This document shows, piece after piece, positions 1-8,750 of a stretch of 64,000 bases of DNA (the stretch's first letter is position 1; every line of letters starts with the position of its first letter). The notes under the pieces were generated by a model. It was not told the DNA's origin. It worked only from the letters and a program-made list of their open reading frames with translations, and did not search any database. Origin of the DNA: Sulfurospirillum_A sp029027265 (lineage in GTDB: Bacteria > Campylobacterota > Campylobacteria > Campylobacterales > Sulfurospirillaceae); NCBI GenBank assembly GCA_029027265.1, contig CP093061.1, positions 2,046,001-2,110,000 of the forward strand. The letters run 5' to 3'. Position numbers and translations under genes: made by a program.

Positions 1-1
1 A

Positions 2-1017
2 ACCTGCATTCAACCAATAAGTGCAACAAATTGGAGAAAAGGGGAAAGAAGTTAATTGTAGTAAAATATAAACCTCAAACCCACCAAGATTTGGAGTAAT
101 TATGAAATACAAACAATTAACCCTAGAGAAACGATATCAAATTTCTGCTTTGAATAAGCTAGGAAAGAATCAAACTTTTATAGCAAATGAGATAGGTGTG
201 CATAAAGCAACAATATGTAGAGAACTTTCAAGAAATTCTTTACCAAAATACAGTGCAAAAGCTGCACATGTAATAGCAAAAATAAGACATAAAAAGAAAC
301 CAAGGAAGATAAGTGGAAGACTGCATGTAGATAAAAATTTATTCATTTCACATGAGACTATATATCAGTATATCTATAAGAATCTAAGACAAGGTGGCAC
401 TTTATATAAAAACCTTAGACATCAAAATAAAAAATACACAAGAAGAAGTTCTCAATATAAAACAAGAGGACAAATTAAAGGAAGAGTAAGCATAGAAGAG
501 CATCCTTCTATAGTAGAAACATACTCACGTATTGGAGATGTAGAAATTGATACTGTTATAGGCAAAGGTCCTAAAGGAGCTATTGTTACAATAATTGATA
601 GAAAATCTAAATTCTCTTTGTTTAAAGTAGTAGACAGTAAACAAGCTTTGATAGATTTAATGGCTCCGATAAAAAATAATATCCATACTGTAACATCTGA
701 TAATGGTAAAGAATTTAGTTTCCATAAAGATGTTTCAGAGGCATTAGATTGTGGATTTTATTTCTGTCATCCTTATCGTTCTTGTGAGAAAGGTTTAAAT
801 GAAAATACTAATGGTTTACTTAGACAGTATTTTTCTAAAGAAACAGATTTTACTACGATAACTGACAAACAAATTGTAGAAGCACAAGAGCGTTTAAATC
901 ACCGTCCTAGAAAGGCATTTGGGTATAAAACTCCGTTTGAAGTTTTCTTTGGTACAATTATTGGAAATATGGCATCATGAACGAGGTGTTTGTTGCACTT
1001 GTAACTTGAATTCAGGT
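2..1017 (+). mobile_element. IS30-family insertion sequence with both ends
   Basis: The element is bounded by imperfect inverted repeats at 2-30 and 989-1017. Aligned in inverted orientation they match at 24 of 29 positions, both starting ACCTG and both ending AAGTGCAACAAA. One transposase gene lies between them. A target duplication cannot be judged because only one base precedes the left end in this window. Confidence 0.85.
102..980 (+). CDS. IS30-family transposase, shorter than usual
   Basis: This is a DDE transposase of 292 residues. The N-terminus has a helix-turn-helix typical of IS30 (LTLEKRYQIS, then IGVHKATICREL). The catalytic triad can be placed at D150 (EIDTVIG), D200 (TSDNG) and E234 (GLNENTNG); the D200-E234 spacing fits the IS30 family. 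IS30 transposases are usually about 320-380 residues. The segment between the lysine-rich stretch near residue 66 and KISGRL is unusually short and lacks the usual W-S-P-E-Q-type stretch, so an in-frame internal deletion is likely. All three catalytic residues remain, but activity cannot be judged from sequence. The gene lies inside matching inverted repeats. Confidence 0.9.
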   Translation: MKYKQLTLEKRYQISALNKLGKNQTFIANEIGVHKATICRELSRNSLPKYSAKAAHVIAKIRHKKKPRKISGRLHVDKNLFISHETIYQYIYKNLRQGGTLYKNLRHQNKKYTRRSSQYKTRGQIKGRVSIEEHPSIVETYSRIGDVEIDTVIGKGPKGAIVTIIDRKSKFSLFKVVDSKQALIDLMAPIKNNIHTVTSDNGKEFSFHKDVSEALDCGFYFCHPYRSCEKGLNENTNGLLRQYFSKETDFTTITDKQIVEAQERLNHRPRKAFGYKTPFEVFFGTIIGNMAS

Positions 1018-1111
1018 AATAAGCACTTCTCTCTAAACGTATATCATATATAAAACCTATTCTTTTATAACCTGTTTTTGTTTTTACTGGACATATATGA
1101 AATTAGAGTTA

Positions 1112-2054
1112 ATAGTAAAAAAGGGGATCTAAAAAGTGCTTGAAAGTATGGTATATTGGTAGTAAACAAAGGTTTATTTACAATGAATTGTAAAAAAGCT
1201 CTAAAATCTGTCCAAATTGCCAAACTAATAAAATAAAAAAGATAGGAAAACGAAGAGGAATACAAAGGTATCAATGCAATGATTGTAACAAAAAATTTCA
1301 ATCAAAAAAACGCCCTAACCAACTTCAAAAAATCATCTTCAAAGAGTACATTTATAAGAGACAAACATTACAAGATTTGTCAGCAAAACATAATAAAAGT
1401 TTAACATGGATACAAAAACAAATATTCAATTATGAACCAATTGAAAAAATACACAATCCTAGAGAAGTAATTTTAGTTTGTGATGCTACATTCTATGGCA
1501 AAAGAGGATTATATAGAGCATTTCAAAGAAACTTTTTAGCTAAAGATAAAACCACATTTGCTAGTTTTGAAGATTATCCAGTGCAAATGTGTCACTTTCA
1601 TCAAAAAATAATCATACAGCGTTACATAACTAAGCATCCTAAACTAGAAATAAGCCAAGAACTTAAAAAAATAGTTTCGTCTTTGACAAAAACTACCGAC
1701 CTCACTTTTACTATAAAACTTGATAAATGGTATGATAAATATAAGGATTTTTAAAATGAAAAAACATTAAACGAAAGCACTCAAAAAGAGACTTTTACAC
1801 ACTATAGATTAGTAGCTGCTTATAAGAGTTTACGAACAAATTTACCTTATCTTTTTACATGTAAAAAATACAAAAATATCAGCATCCCAAACAGTACAAA
1901 TTCTTTAGATGGCGGAGTCTTTTCACTTATGAAAATATTCATTAAAATTCATCGTGGTTTGAGCAAAAGTTTGAAGTTAAAAATTGTGGATGATTATCTT
2001 GTTAGTTATAAGAAAAAAGAATAATTCAGACCCTCCTCCCCCCGTTTTTACTAT
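1112..2054 (+). mobile_element. Decayed IS256/IS1249-like element
   Basis: Short inverted ends are visible: ATAGTAAAAAAGGGG at 1112-1126, and its inverted partner at 2040-2054 with one mismatch. Between them lies a degraded transposase reading frame. The right end abuts a truncated IS3 copy at about 2062. No convincing target duplication was found. The 94 bases between the IS30 end (1017) and this element hold nothing I can recognise. Confidence 0.6.
1200..2024 (+). pseudogene. IS256/IS1249-like transposase, disrupted
   Basis: One frame can be followed from about 1200 to the stop at 2022-2024. It starts with a zinc-finger-like segment (CPNCQ, then YQCNDC) typical of IS1249-type transposases. 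A catalytic-type aspartate follows in VCDATFYGKRG, then the family C-x2-H motif in MCHFHQK, and a tail with NSTNSLDGG and HRGLS. The frame is broken by an in-frame TAA at 1752-1754; the flanking sequence reads straight through as KDF-stop-NEKTLNES, so one substitution (probably TTA to TAA) explains it. The 5' end also looks damaged: a TAA precedes the zinc-finger segment, while ATG AAT TGT at about 1183 lies one base out of frame beside an A-run. The longest uninterrupted part is 1377-1754. It is probably inactive. Confidence 0.75.
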
Positions 2055-2061
2055 GAAGTCT

Positions 2062-2143
2062 CATATTTTATAGTTCTCCAAAATCTTTCAATGCAGATAT
2101 TATCAGTTGCTCTTCCTTTACCATCCATAGAGATTTTTATATT
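2062..2143 (-). mobile_element. IS3-family remnant, distal piece
   Basis: Read on the minus strand, this matches the catalytic-glutamate region of the nearly complete IS3 copy (34660-34738), coding for ICIERFWRTIKYE-like sequence. It breaks off after a base run equivalent to 34738. It is the far part of the IS3 copy at 3043-3923, separated from it by the IS5 insertion. Bases 2141-2143 (ATT) are the left target duplication of that IS5 element. Confidence 0.85.
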
Positions 2144-3042
2144 AGACATCTTTCAAAAGTAAGAATGAAAATTGCTTAGTAAAGAATATGAGTAAATATA
2201 AAAAAATAGAGAATAAGAAACCAGAGCAATTTAAACGATTGACAGGTGTAAAAAAAGAGACCTTTGAATTGATGGTTAAACTTTTAAAAGATTTCGAAGA
2301 GAAAAGAAAGAAGATATCAGGTCGTCCCCTAAAATTAATCTATGCAGATCAGATTTTAATGATGCTTGAATATTTAAGAGAATATCGTACATATTATCAT
2401 ATAAGTGTAGATTACAGTATCAGTGAATCAAGCTGTTATAAAATGATAAAAAGAGCAAAAGATATATTGATAAACTCAAAAGTTTTTTCACTTCCAACAA
2501 AGAATAGATTGATGAATGATATGGAGATTGAAGTTATCTTGGTTGATGCAACTGAATCACCTATTCAACGTCCAAAAAAAAGCAACAGAGATACTATTCA
2601 GGGAAAAAGAAACGACATACACTAAAAACACAACTAGTTGTTGATGCAAAAGAGTTAACCATTTTAGCAACTACGTGTTCAGAAGGGAAACTACATGATT
2701 TTAAGTTGTATAAAAAAAGTAAATTACCACTAAATCCAAATATACAAGTTAATGTTGATACCGGATATTTGGGAATAAAAAAGATACACAATAATACCCT
2801 TATTCCAAAGAAAAAAAGTAAGTTAAAACCATTAAGTCATGAAGATAAAAAAGATAATAAAATATTTGCATCAAAACGTATATTTGTAGAACATGTTATA
2901 GGTGTACTAAAACGATTTCGTATCATCTCAGAAACCTATCGTAATAGAAGAAAAAGATTTGGCTTACGGTTTAACTTAATTGCTGGTATTTATAATTTTG
3001 AGTTGAAATTGAAAGATATTAAGTGACTTTTGAAAGAAGTCT
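2144..3042 (+). mobile_element. IS5-family element, copy 1 (899 bp)
   Basis: The ends are inverted (AGACATCTTTCAAAAGT on the left, the complement of ACTTTTGAAAGAAGTCT on the right, one mismatch). A direct ATT lies on each side (2141-2143 and 3043-3045). Removing the element and one ATT restores an IS3 sequence of exactly the same length as the nearly complete IS3 copy over 39 compared bases, which confirms both boundaries. A 3-bp A-N-T duplication fits the ISL2 subgroup of IS5. A second copy at 59817-60715 has the same length and I saw only three base differences. Confidence 0.92.
2188..3026 (+). CDS. IS5-family transposase made by -1 ribosomal frameshifting (copy 1)
   Basis: Two overlapping frames make one DDE transposase of about 279 residues. 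The first frame (2188-2625) has an N-terminal helix-turn-helix region (ADQILMMLEYLREY) and the first catalytic aspartate in VILVDATESPIQRP. The second frame runs to 3026 and carries the second aspartate (VNVDTGYLG) and the glutamate (FVEHVIGVLKRF). They join at G GGA AAA at 2601-2607, a canonical -1 slippery heptamer in the zero frame. After slippage the protein reads QGKKKRHTLKTQ, the usual IS5 family sequence at this point. The other copy in the window has the same site, so this is programmed frameshifting and not decay. Without slippage a truncated 145-residue product is made. Confidence 0.88.
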
Positions 3043-3840
3043 ATTATGTTTTTTTAGGATATCAGTATGAGCTTTTGAGGTTTATTGACTTCCTTGATCA
3101 GTATTGAATATCTCTGGCTTAGGATAGAGTGCTAGTGCATCTTTTAAAACACCTGTGACTAAAGAAATATCCATAGTGTTAGAGAGTTGCCAAGAGAGTA
3201 TTTTTTTTGAATACCAGTCAATGACGGCGGCTAAATATACAAATCCTTTTTCGAGCTTTATATAGGTAATATCTGTACTCCATACTTTGTTTATGCTGTC
3301 AATGACAATTTGTCCTGCATAGTTTCTAAACTCTTTTAGAAGATACTCATATATACCTATATCTCTACTATTGTTAAATGGTTTAGTTGGCTTATAGTAG
3401 AGTGATGATTTATTTACATGTAACAATCTACATTGTTTGTTAAGTGATAAAGTGTGCTTGGAATCAACGAGAACTTGTCGTTCTTTAGCTGATGCCAAGC
3501 TTACGAGCTTTCCCTTAAGAAAATTCTTTTCAATAGTTAGATTACCTACTTTTTTGGCCAACTCATCTTTGATTTTATTTAGGTCCTCTATTTCTTCTTT
3601 GTACTCTTTTTCTACTGAACTTTTATCGAATGCTAGACTCATATTTTCTAAAAACTGCTATTTCCAGTTTATGAGATTTTTAGGAATAGTTTCATATTCA
3701 CTTGCTATCTCATTTATAGTTTTGTCACCTTTTCTTGTCAAGTGAAACGGTCACGAAGTGATGACTCTCTTTGAAAAAACTTTTAAAACCAGTTTGCTTT
3801 GAAGTCAGCACTGTATCTTTTTTGTTTGGTACTCATTTTA
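3043..3840 (-). pseudogene. IS3-family transposase, degenerate
   Basis: The longest open part (3082-3642, 186 codons) matches the 383-residue transposase at 33774-34925. It keeps LLHVNKSSLYYKP, the first catalytic aspartate (VWSTDITYIKL) and the second (FNTDQGSQ). Damage relative to the better copy: a TAT-to-TAA nonsense change after GSQ, a stop within NWKQQ before MSLAFDKSS, loss of 62 codons after RDIGI, a one-base frameshift near the N-terminus, and the IS5 insertion. It also carries the 42-base in-frame insert with a TGA found in the other copy. It is non-functional. Confidence 0.85.
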
Positions 3841-3923
3841 CACCCTTTATTATTTTCTTTTTTATTCTATCATTTGGAATAAAAAATCTTGTTTCAGTGG
3901 TTTGGTTTATGGGGTGCATTATA
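3043..3923 (-). mobile_element. IS3-family element, broken copy (proximal part)
   Basis: The left terminus TATAATGCACCCC lies on the minus strand at 3911-3923 and matches the start of the nearly complete IS3 copy at 33591. Relative to that copy it has an internal deletion of 62 codons (186 bp) with a possible ATA microhomology at the junction. It is split by IS5 copy 1 and truncated at about 2062. It lies inside a second, different IS3 element: minus-strand orfA sequence of that element runs straight into the terminus at 3923. Confidence 0.85.
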
Positions 3924-4199
3924 CTCTACTTTTATTGTAGCTTTACCTAGTGCTTTAGCTAAACCATCATTCTCACTCTTTAACTCTTCTATCTCATCTC
4001 GGTAAGTTTTAGTTACTCCTCCTACATCGAATGCAAGTGATGCATTATTTAGAAACTGTTGTTTCCATTTACTTAAAGATTGTGATGTGATTTTATATTT
4101 AGATGCTATTTGACTTGTTGTTTGTTCTTCTTTTAGCAGCTCTAAAACTATTTTTGTTTTTTGTTTGGCACTATATATTTGTCCTTTTCTTCTACTCAT
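3894..4199 (-). pseudogene. IS3-family orfA (DNA-binding part), truncated
   Basis: The start MSRRKGQIYSAKQKTKIVLEL and the helix-turn-helix (TSQIASKYKITSQSLSKWKQQF) are typical IS3 orfA, followed by a leucine-zipper-like stretch (EIEELKSENDGLAKAL). Native sequence ends at about residue 92 (KATIKVE); the last residues YNAPHKPNH are encoded by the terminus of the inserted IS3 copy. A plausible ribosome site (GGAGG) precedes the ATG. No catalytic domain follows, so this is a remnant. Confidence 0.8.
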
Positions 4200-4284
4200 A
4201 ATTCACCTCCATTATTTATATCATTTTAACTTATTTGAAAATTAATCTTTTTGAATTATTGTCTTTAATTTTAGGGGCATTATA
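3924..4284 (-). mobile_element. Second IS3-family element, 5' part only
   Basis: Its terminus TATAATGCCCC lies on the minus strand at 4274-4284, followed by a leader and an orfA start at 4199. The element stops at 3924 where the other IS3 copy has inserted. Its distal part is not visible in this window. It differs clearly in sequence from the other IS3 copies, so it is a different family member. Confidence 0.75.
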
Positions 4285-4296
4285 TTTTATACTCTT

Positions 4297-4425
4297 TTAA
4301 ATCTTACTTACTCTGTGACATACTTTATCATCTTTACTCATTATCAACAAGTATCTATCTGCTTGTAAAAGTGTCGATACAGCTATTAGTCCAATTATTG
4401 TTTTCTTAATTATATTTCTTTTCAT
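4297..4425 (-). pseudogene. Remnant of a small exported protein gene
   Basis: An open frame of 42 codons starts at ATG (4425-4423). It begins with a signal-peptide-like segment (MKRNIIKKTIIGLIAVSTLLQA), then DRYLLIMSKDDKVCHRVSKI and a TAA. The stop lies 12 bases before the terminus of the second IS3 element, so the natural 3' end was probably displaced by that insertion. I do not recognise the family. It could also be an intact very small gene. Together with the IS5 end at 4500-4564 it explains most of 4285-4661. Confidence 0.4.
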
Positions 4426-4499
4426 TTATACAACCTTTTTTCCATTGTAATTTAAACAATTATATTCTTTTCTGACTTAATACAAAAAATGGGTTGTAT

Positions 4500-4564
4500 A
4501 ATTGCTGGTATTTATAATTTTGAGTTTAGATTGAAAAATTCTAAGTGACTCTTGAAAGAAATCT
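4500..4564 (+). mobile_element. Solo right end of an IS5-family element
   Basis: These 65 bases match the last bases of the IS5 copies in this window, from the codons for IAGIYNFEL through the stop to the terminal repeat, with several substitutions. No left end or transposase body is present nearby. It is therefore an old remnant of a related IS5 insertion, separate from the two 899-bp copies. Confidence 0.75.
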
Positions 4565-4661
4565 ATTATATTTTGGTATACTTATAACAGCTATAATAAC
4601 ACGATTATTAACTAAAGTGGTTATTTAAACTTTAGTGTGTACAACATAATTAAGGACTAAT

Positions 4662-5111
4662 ATGAAAAAAATCATCTTTTTTCTACTTTTTTTTCCAATT
4701 TTTCTGTTTTCTGGTGTCTTTGAATACCTTTTAAATAAAGATAAAGAGTATCTTTTTGAACACAATTTCAGATGTCACAATTCAAAATGTATTGCAAGTG
4801 AAAAAAATGTCTTTAATGACAAACTTATAGATAACTCCGTAAAAATTATTAAAACATTTTTAGACCATAGAGAAAAAGTGTATAAAATTGAAATAGAACT
4901 CTCTATCTATAATGAAAAAAAAGAAGCATTTTATAATGCTCTTCTACAAAATTCTGATAAAGATATGCAAATAGAATATAAAACCTATGTCATAAATGAC
5001 AAATACGGTAATCACCACTTTATAGATATAATTGACAAAAAAAAACAAAAAAACTACATAAAAATTTTAACTGCAAAATACTATGACATTATGAAAAGTA
5101 ATGAAAATTGA
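4662..5111 (+). CDS. Exported protein of unknown function
   Basis: The product is 149 residues, starting with a clear signal peptide (MKKIIFFLLFFPIFLFSG), so it should act outside the inner membrane. Two cysteines lie close together near residue 40 (RCHNSKC). The rest is rich in charged and aromatic residues with no motif I recognise. An AAGGA ribosome site precedes the ATG. The stop overlaps the TTG start of trkA (TTGA), so it is translationally coupled to the Trk genes and probably in one operon. A perfect 8-base inverted repeat (ACTAAAGT and ACTTTAGT) lies upstream within about 4614-4640 and could be regulatory. I cannot assign a function. Confidence 0.75.
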   Translation: MKKIIFFLLFFPIFLFSGVFEYLLNKDKEYLFEHNFRCHNSKCIASEKNVFNDKLIDNSVKIIKTFLDHREKVYKIEIELSIYNEKKEAFYNALLQNSDKDMQIEYKTYVINDKYGNHHFIDIIDKKKQKNYIKILTAKYYDIMKSNEN

Positions 5112-6444
5112 ATATTGTTATAGCAGGAGCTGGTAAAGTTGGTTATTTTTTAGCTAAAGAGCTCATGGAAGATAATGAAGTAACCCTTATTGACTCAAAT
5201 GAAAAAACCATCCAAAACATAGATGAAACACTTGATGTGTTAAGTATTTGTGGAGATGTAGAAAACCCGTATACTTATAGAAATATAAAAGAAGATATAG
5301 ACCTTTTTATAGCAGTTACAGACTCTGATGAAGTAAACCTTTTATCGTCTTTAATCATAGATAACATAGTGAATGTAAAAGATAAAATTATTCGTCTAAA
5401 AAATGATTTTTTCATGAATAATAAAATCAAAGATAAACTAAATATAACAGATATAATAACTCCAGCAATAAATGTAGCAAATACATTTAATCATCTTATA
5501 GATTTCCCTCACGCTAACAATATTAAAACTTTTGACTATACTAAAGCTCTACTTCTTTCTATAAGAACACATGAAGAATTTACTCCCATTTTAGTCTCTT
5601 CATTGAAAAAAGAGATTAATGATAAGCTCATAGTTGCAGGCATTGAGCGAGGTGATAGGTTTTTTATTCCTGATGAGATGGCAATGATTATGCCAAACGA
5701 TTTAATTTATTTTTTTACTTTTCCTTCACAAATGAATGATATTAGAATAATTATATGTAACAAATGGCATAAGCAAGAAATTAAAAACTGTATTATATAT
5801 GGGGCAAATCAACTAGGAATTGAAATAGCAAAAGTTTTAATAAAAAAAGGTTTAAATATAAAACTTATTGATAAAAACTTAGAAAACTGCAAAATAGCTA
5901 ATACTATACTTAAAAACAATGTAGAAGTTATAAAAAGTAATTATAATCTAGATTTTGTTATTGAAAATCATGCTACAAATACTAACATCTTCATAGCAGC
6001 AACTCCAAATGATGAATTTAATATTACTAAGTGCATTGAAGCAAATCAAAAAGGAATAGAAAAAGTAATAGGCATTCACAACAATAGACAATATTCATCG
6101 CTCATGAGAAAACTAGAAATTGAAGTAATTCGTGGTGAAAAAATGAATGCATATTACACTATTCTTGAAAAAATATCTGCTTCTAATCTTGTGTCACAAA
6201 GGGCATTTTGTGGTGGAGAAGGTATGGTTTATCTTAGAAAAATTTCTTCTAACTTAATAGGTAAAAAATTAGAAATTAATAATAAAATTTACGAAAAGGA
6301 AGTTTTTTTATACAAAGAGACAAAAAATTCCTTTCTTACAAAAGCATTGATTTATTTGAAAGTGATGACATCATCATTTGTTTTTCACTCTTAGAGAATG
6401 CAAAAGATATAAGAAATTGGTTTAAACAACATTTAGATGAATAA
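5108..6444 (+). pseudogene. trkA: TrkA potassium-uptake regulator, frameshifted near the C-terminus
   Basis: TrkA is the cytosolic NAD(H)-binding subunit that gates the TrkH potassium channel. Two Rossmann units are visible: IVIAGAGKVGYFLAKEL at the N-terminus and IIYGANQLGIEIAKVL near residue 230. The continuous frame stops at 6394 with a tail unlike TrkA. Adding one T in the T7 run at about 6303-6309 restores a natural ending (FLSYKSIDLFESDD, then NWFKQHLDE) that stops at 6442-6444 and overlaps the trkH start, the normal arrangement. So one base is missing relative to the ancestral frame. It may be true inactivation, a slippage-prone switch, or a sequence error. The N-terminal 400 residues look normal. 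The start is TTG at 5108, overlapping the previous gene. Confidence 0.85.
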
Positions 6445-7880
6445 AAAAAATATACTAAAATTCATTTCAACGGTAGGCATAGTTGTCTTTTTTATACTAC
6501 TTATACCTCCTATTATCGGTTTTTTTTATGGTGAAGATGTAACAGTATATATATTTTCTATACTGTTTTGCTTAAGCCTAAATATTGTTATCTTCTATTT
6601 TTTAAAAGATCATCCACTCTCTCTTAGTATTAAAGATAGTATTATATCTGTTAACTTAGTTTGGTTACTTTTAGGTGTAGGGGGAGCAATCCCTTTTATA
6701 TTACATACAAATATAAGTTTTGCCGATGCCTTTTTTGAATCCATAAGTGGCTTTACGACAACAGGGGCAACTATCTTTCTCAATATTGAAGCACTTCCCC
6801 ATAGTATACTATTTCACAGAGCTTTAACTCATTGGCTTGGTGGTATGGGCATCATAGTTCTTGGCATTGGTCTTTTACCCTTACTTAACCCACATGGTTC
6901 ACTCTCTTTATTTAAAGCAGAATCAACAGGTATTTCAATAGAAAAAATTTCACCTAAAATCAAAGATACAGCTATGAAATTATGGACAATTTATATACTT
7001 TTTACACTTGCTAACTTTATTTTTCTTATGTTATTTGGCATGAATTGGTTTGATGCACTTGCTCATGCACTCGCTACAATATCAACTGGCGGATTTTCTA
7101 CAAAAAATAGTTCTCTTGGCTACTTTGATAATGATGCTATTCTTTGGGTAACAATCTTTTTTATGTATATTTCAAGCCTTAACTTTATATCTCATATCAG
7201 ATTTTTCAAAGGAGACAAAAAAGCATATTTTCATGAAGAAATCAAATGGCTTACTTCCATGCTTATTCTCCTATCACTAGGATTAGCCCTTATTCATTAT
7301 ACTAATAGTAATGATGGTTTTTACACGGCATTAACTCATGCCTCTTTTGCTATAGTCTCTATCGCAACTACTACAGGTTTTGCTACTTTAAACTATGAAA
7401 CATGGGGTAATTTGGCTGTTATGGTTGTATTTTTTGCTATGATACTTGGAGGTAACACAGGTTCTACCTCTGGCGGAATTAAAAGTATACGACATATTAT
7501 ATTTTTTTAAAAACATATTTTTTGAAATAAAAAAATCTCTGAAACCAGATACTATCTCTTCTATTTTCATAGATAATAAAAAAGTTGGAAACGCTACAAT
7601 TCGTTCAGTATTTGGTTTTTTATCACTATTTACACTAACAATTTTTATAACAATGGCTTATCTTTATGCAAGAGGATTTGATGAAATGACTTCTCTCTCA
7701 ACAGCCATCTCAATGGTAGGTAATATTGGTCCAGGGTTTGAACTTACAGGTCCCACTGAAAACTACAGTTTTTTTACTTGGTATGACAAAATAGTTCTTA
7801 GTTTTGCTATGATTATTGGTAGACTAGAATGTTATACAGTTTTTATAATTTTTTCACTCTCTTTTTGGAAAAAATTCTAA
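6437..7880 (+). pseudogene. trkH: TrkH potassium channel subunit, frameshifted
   Basis: TrkH is the membrane pore of the Trk potassium uptake system and works with TrkA. The first frame (6437-7510) has many hydrophobic helices and the pore-loop motifs FTTTGATIF, STGGFST and TTGFATLNY, then GGNTGSTSGGIKSIRH. It stops at TAA inside a T7 run (7502-7508). The rest (KNIFFEIKKSLKPDT, then VGNIGPGFELTGP and GRLECYTVFI, a typical TrkH ending) continues in another frame to 7880. Removing one T joins them into a protein of about 480 residues, the normal length. The fourth pore loop lies after the break, so the truncated form would not make a channel. The partner trkA has a similar single-base defect. 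Confidence 0.87.
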
Positions 7881-8750
7881 ATGAGTTTTAAAAAATTTCA
7901 TCAACAATTTTCTTATTTTGACATTCAAGAGAGTATTGAGTTCTACTCTATTTTTGATGGACATCCTTTTTTAAAACTCATTAACCTAGATGAAGATTTA
8001 GCAACATGCATACAGATAAACATACTTAATAGAATAACTGAATTAAAACCCTATTTCGTATATGACAAAGATGTTAACTTTCAAAATGATTTGGAATCTG
8101 TGCTAGTTCGCTTGGCTATTGGCGATAGAAAAAGTTATACAGTTTATAAGAAAGAAAATATTTCTCAAGTTCGAGGACGTACTTTATACAAGTCACTTTT
8201 TGAAAAAGGTATTATCAAAAAAGAGAAAAGTCGTGAAAAACCACTAAGAGAGTTCAAAGGGCAACTCATAAAAAAATCGCTAAGACGATATGAAATACAA
8301 GACAAAATTCATTTTAGTAATAACTTCACTCGTTTTTGGTTCACTTTCATAGCTCCACATCTTTACGAACCTTTACATGTAGATAAAATTATGCAAAATA
8401 TTGAACAGTATATAAGCCTAAGTTTTGAAGAGCTTAGCAATGAGCTTATTGTACATAAATACAAAAAAGAGAACATCATTAACTTTGGAACTTATTGGGA
8501 CAGAAGCATTGAAATCGACCTACTTATTGAGACAAAAGATGGTACAATAATTGCAGGTGAAACCAAGTGGAAAAACCATAAAGTATGTAAAAACATATTA
8601 AAAACACTACAAAAAAAGTGTGAACGAGTAGAACTTGGAGCTTCTAAGTTTGTATTATTTTCTAAAAGTGGCTTTAGTAAAGAACTAAAAAGCAAAAAAA
8701 ATGACAAAATAATGTTATTTGAATTAAAAGATTTTGAGGAGTTGTATTGA
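7881..8750 (+). CDS. DUF234-type protein with nuclease-like motif
   Basis: The product is 289 residues, starting at ATG directly after trkH. The middle part looks like a winged-helix region (RGRTLYKSLFEKGIIKKEK). The C-terminal part has FTRFWFTFIAPHL and YWDRSIEIDLLIETKDG followed by AGETKW. That spacing of D and E-x-K resembles the PD-(D/E)xK nuclease fold and matches DUF234, a domain usually found at the C-terminus of archaeal-type AAA ATPases. Here it stands alone without an ATPase. It overlaps the next gene by 4 bases. I am fairly sure of the family; DNA cleavage activity is inference only. Its link to potassium transport is unknown. Confidence 0.6.
   Translation: MSFKKFHQQFSYFDIQESIEFYSIFDGHPFLKLINLDEDLATCIQINILNRITELKPYFVYDKDVNFQNDLESVLVRLAIGDRKSYTVYKKENISQVRGRTLYKSLFEKGIIKKEKSREKPLREFKGQLIKKSLRRYEIQDKIHFSNNFTRFWFTFIAPHLYEPLHVDKIMQNIEQYISLSFEELSNELIVHKYKKENIINFGTYWDRSIEIDLLIETKDGTIIAGETKWKNHKVCKNILKTLQKKCERVELGASKFVLFSKSGFSKELKSKKNDKIMLFELKDFEELY

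Noticed and set aside
1065..1301. Open frame of 78 codons on the minus strand
   Set aside because: It overlaps the IS256-like element on the opposite strand and has no ribosome site or recognisable sequence; it is a shadow of AT-rich DNA.
2594..2791. 65-codon minus-strand frame, repeated at 60267-60464
   Set aside because: It is duplicated only because the IS5 element is duplicated. It lies antisense to the transposase and has no coding features.
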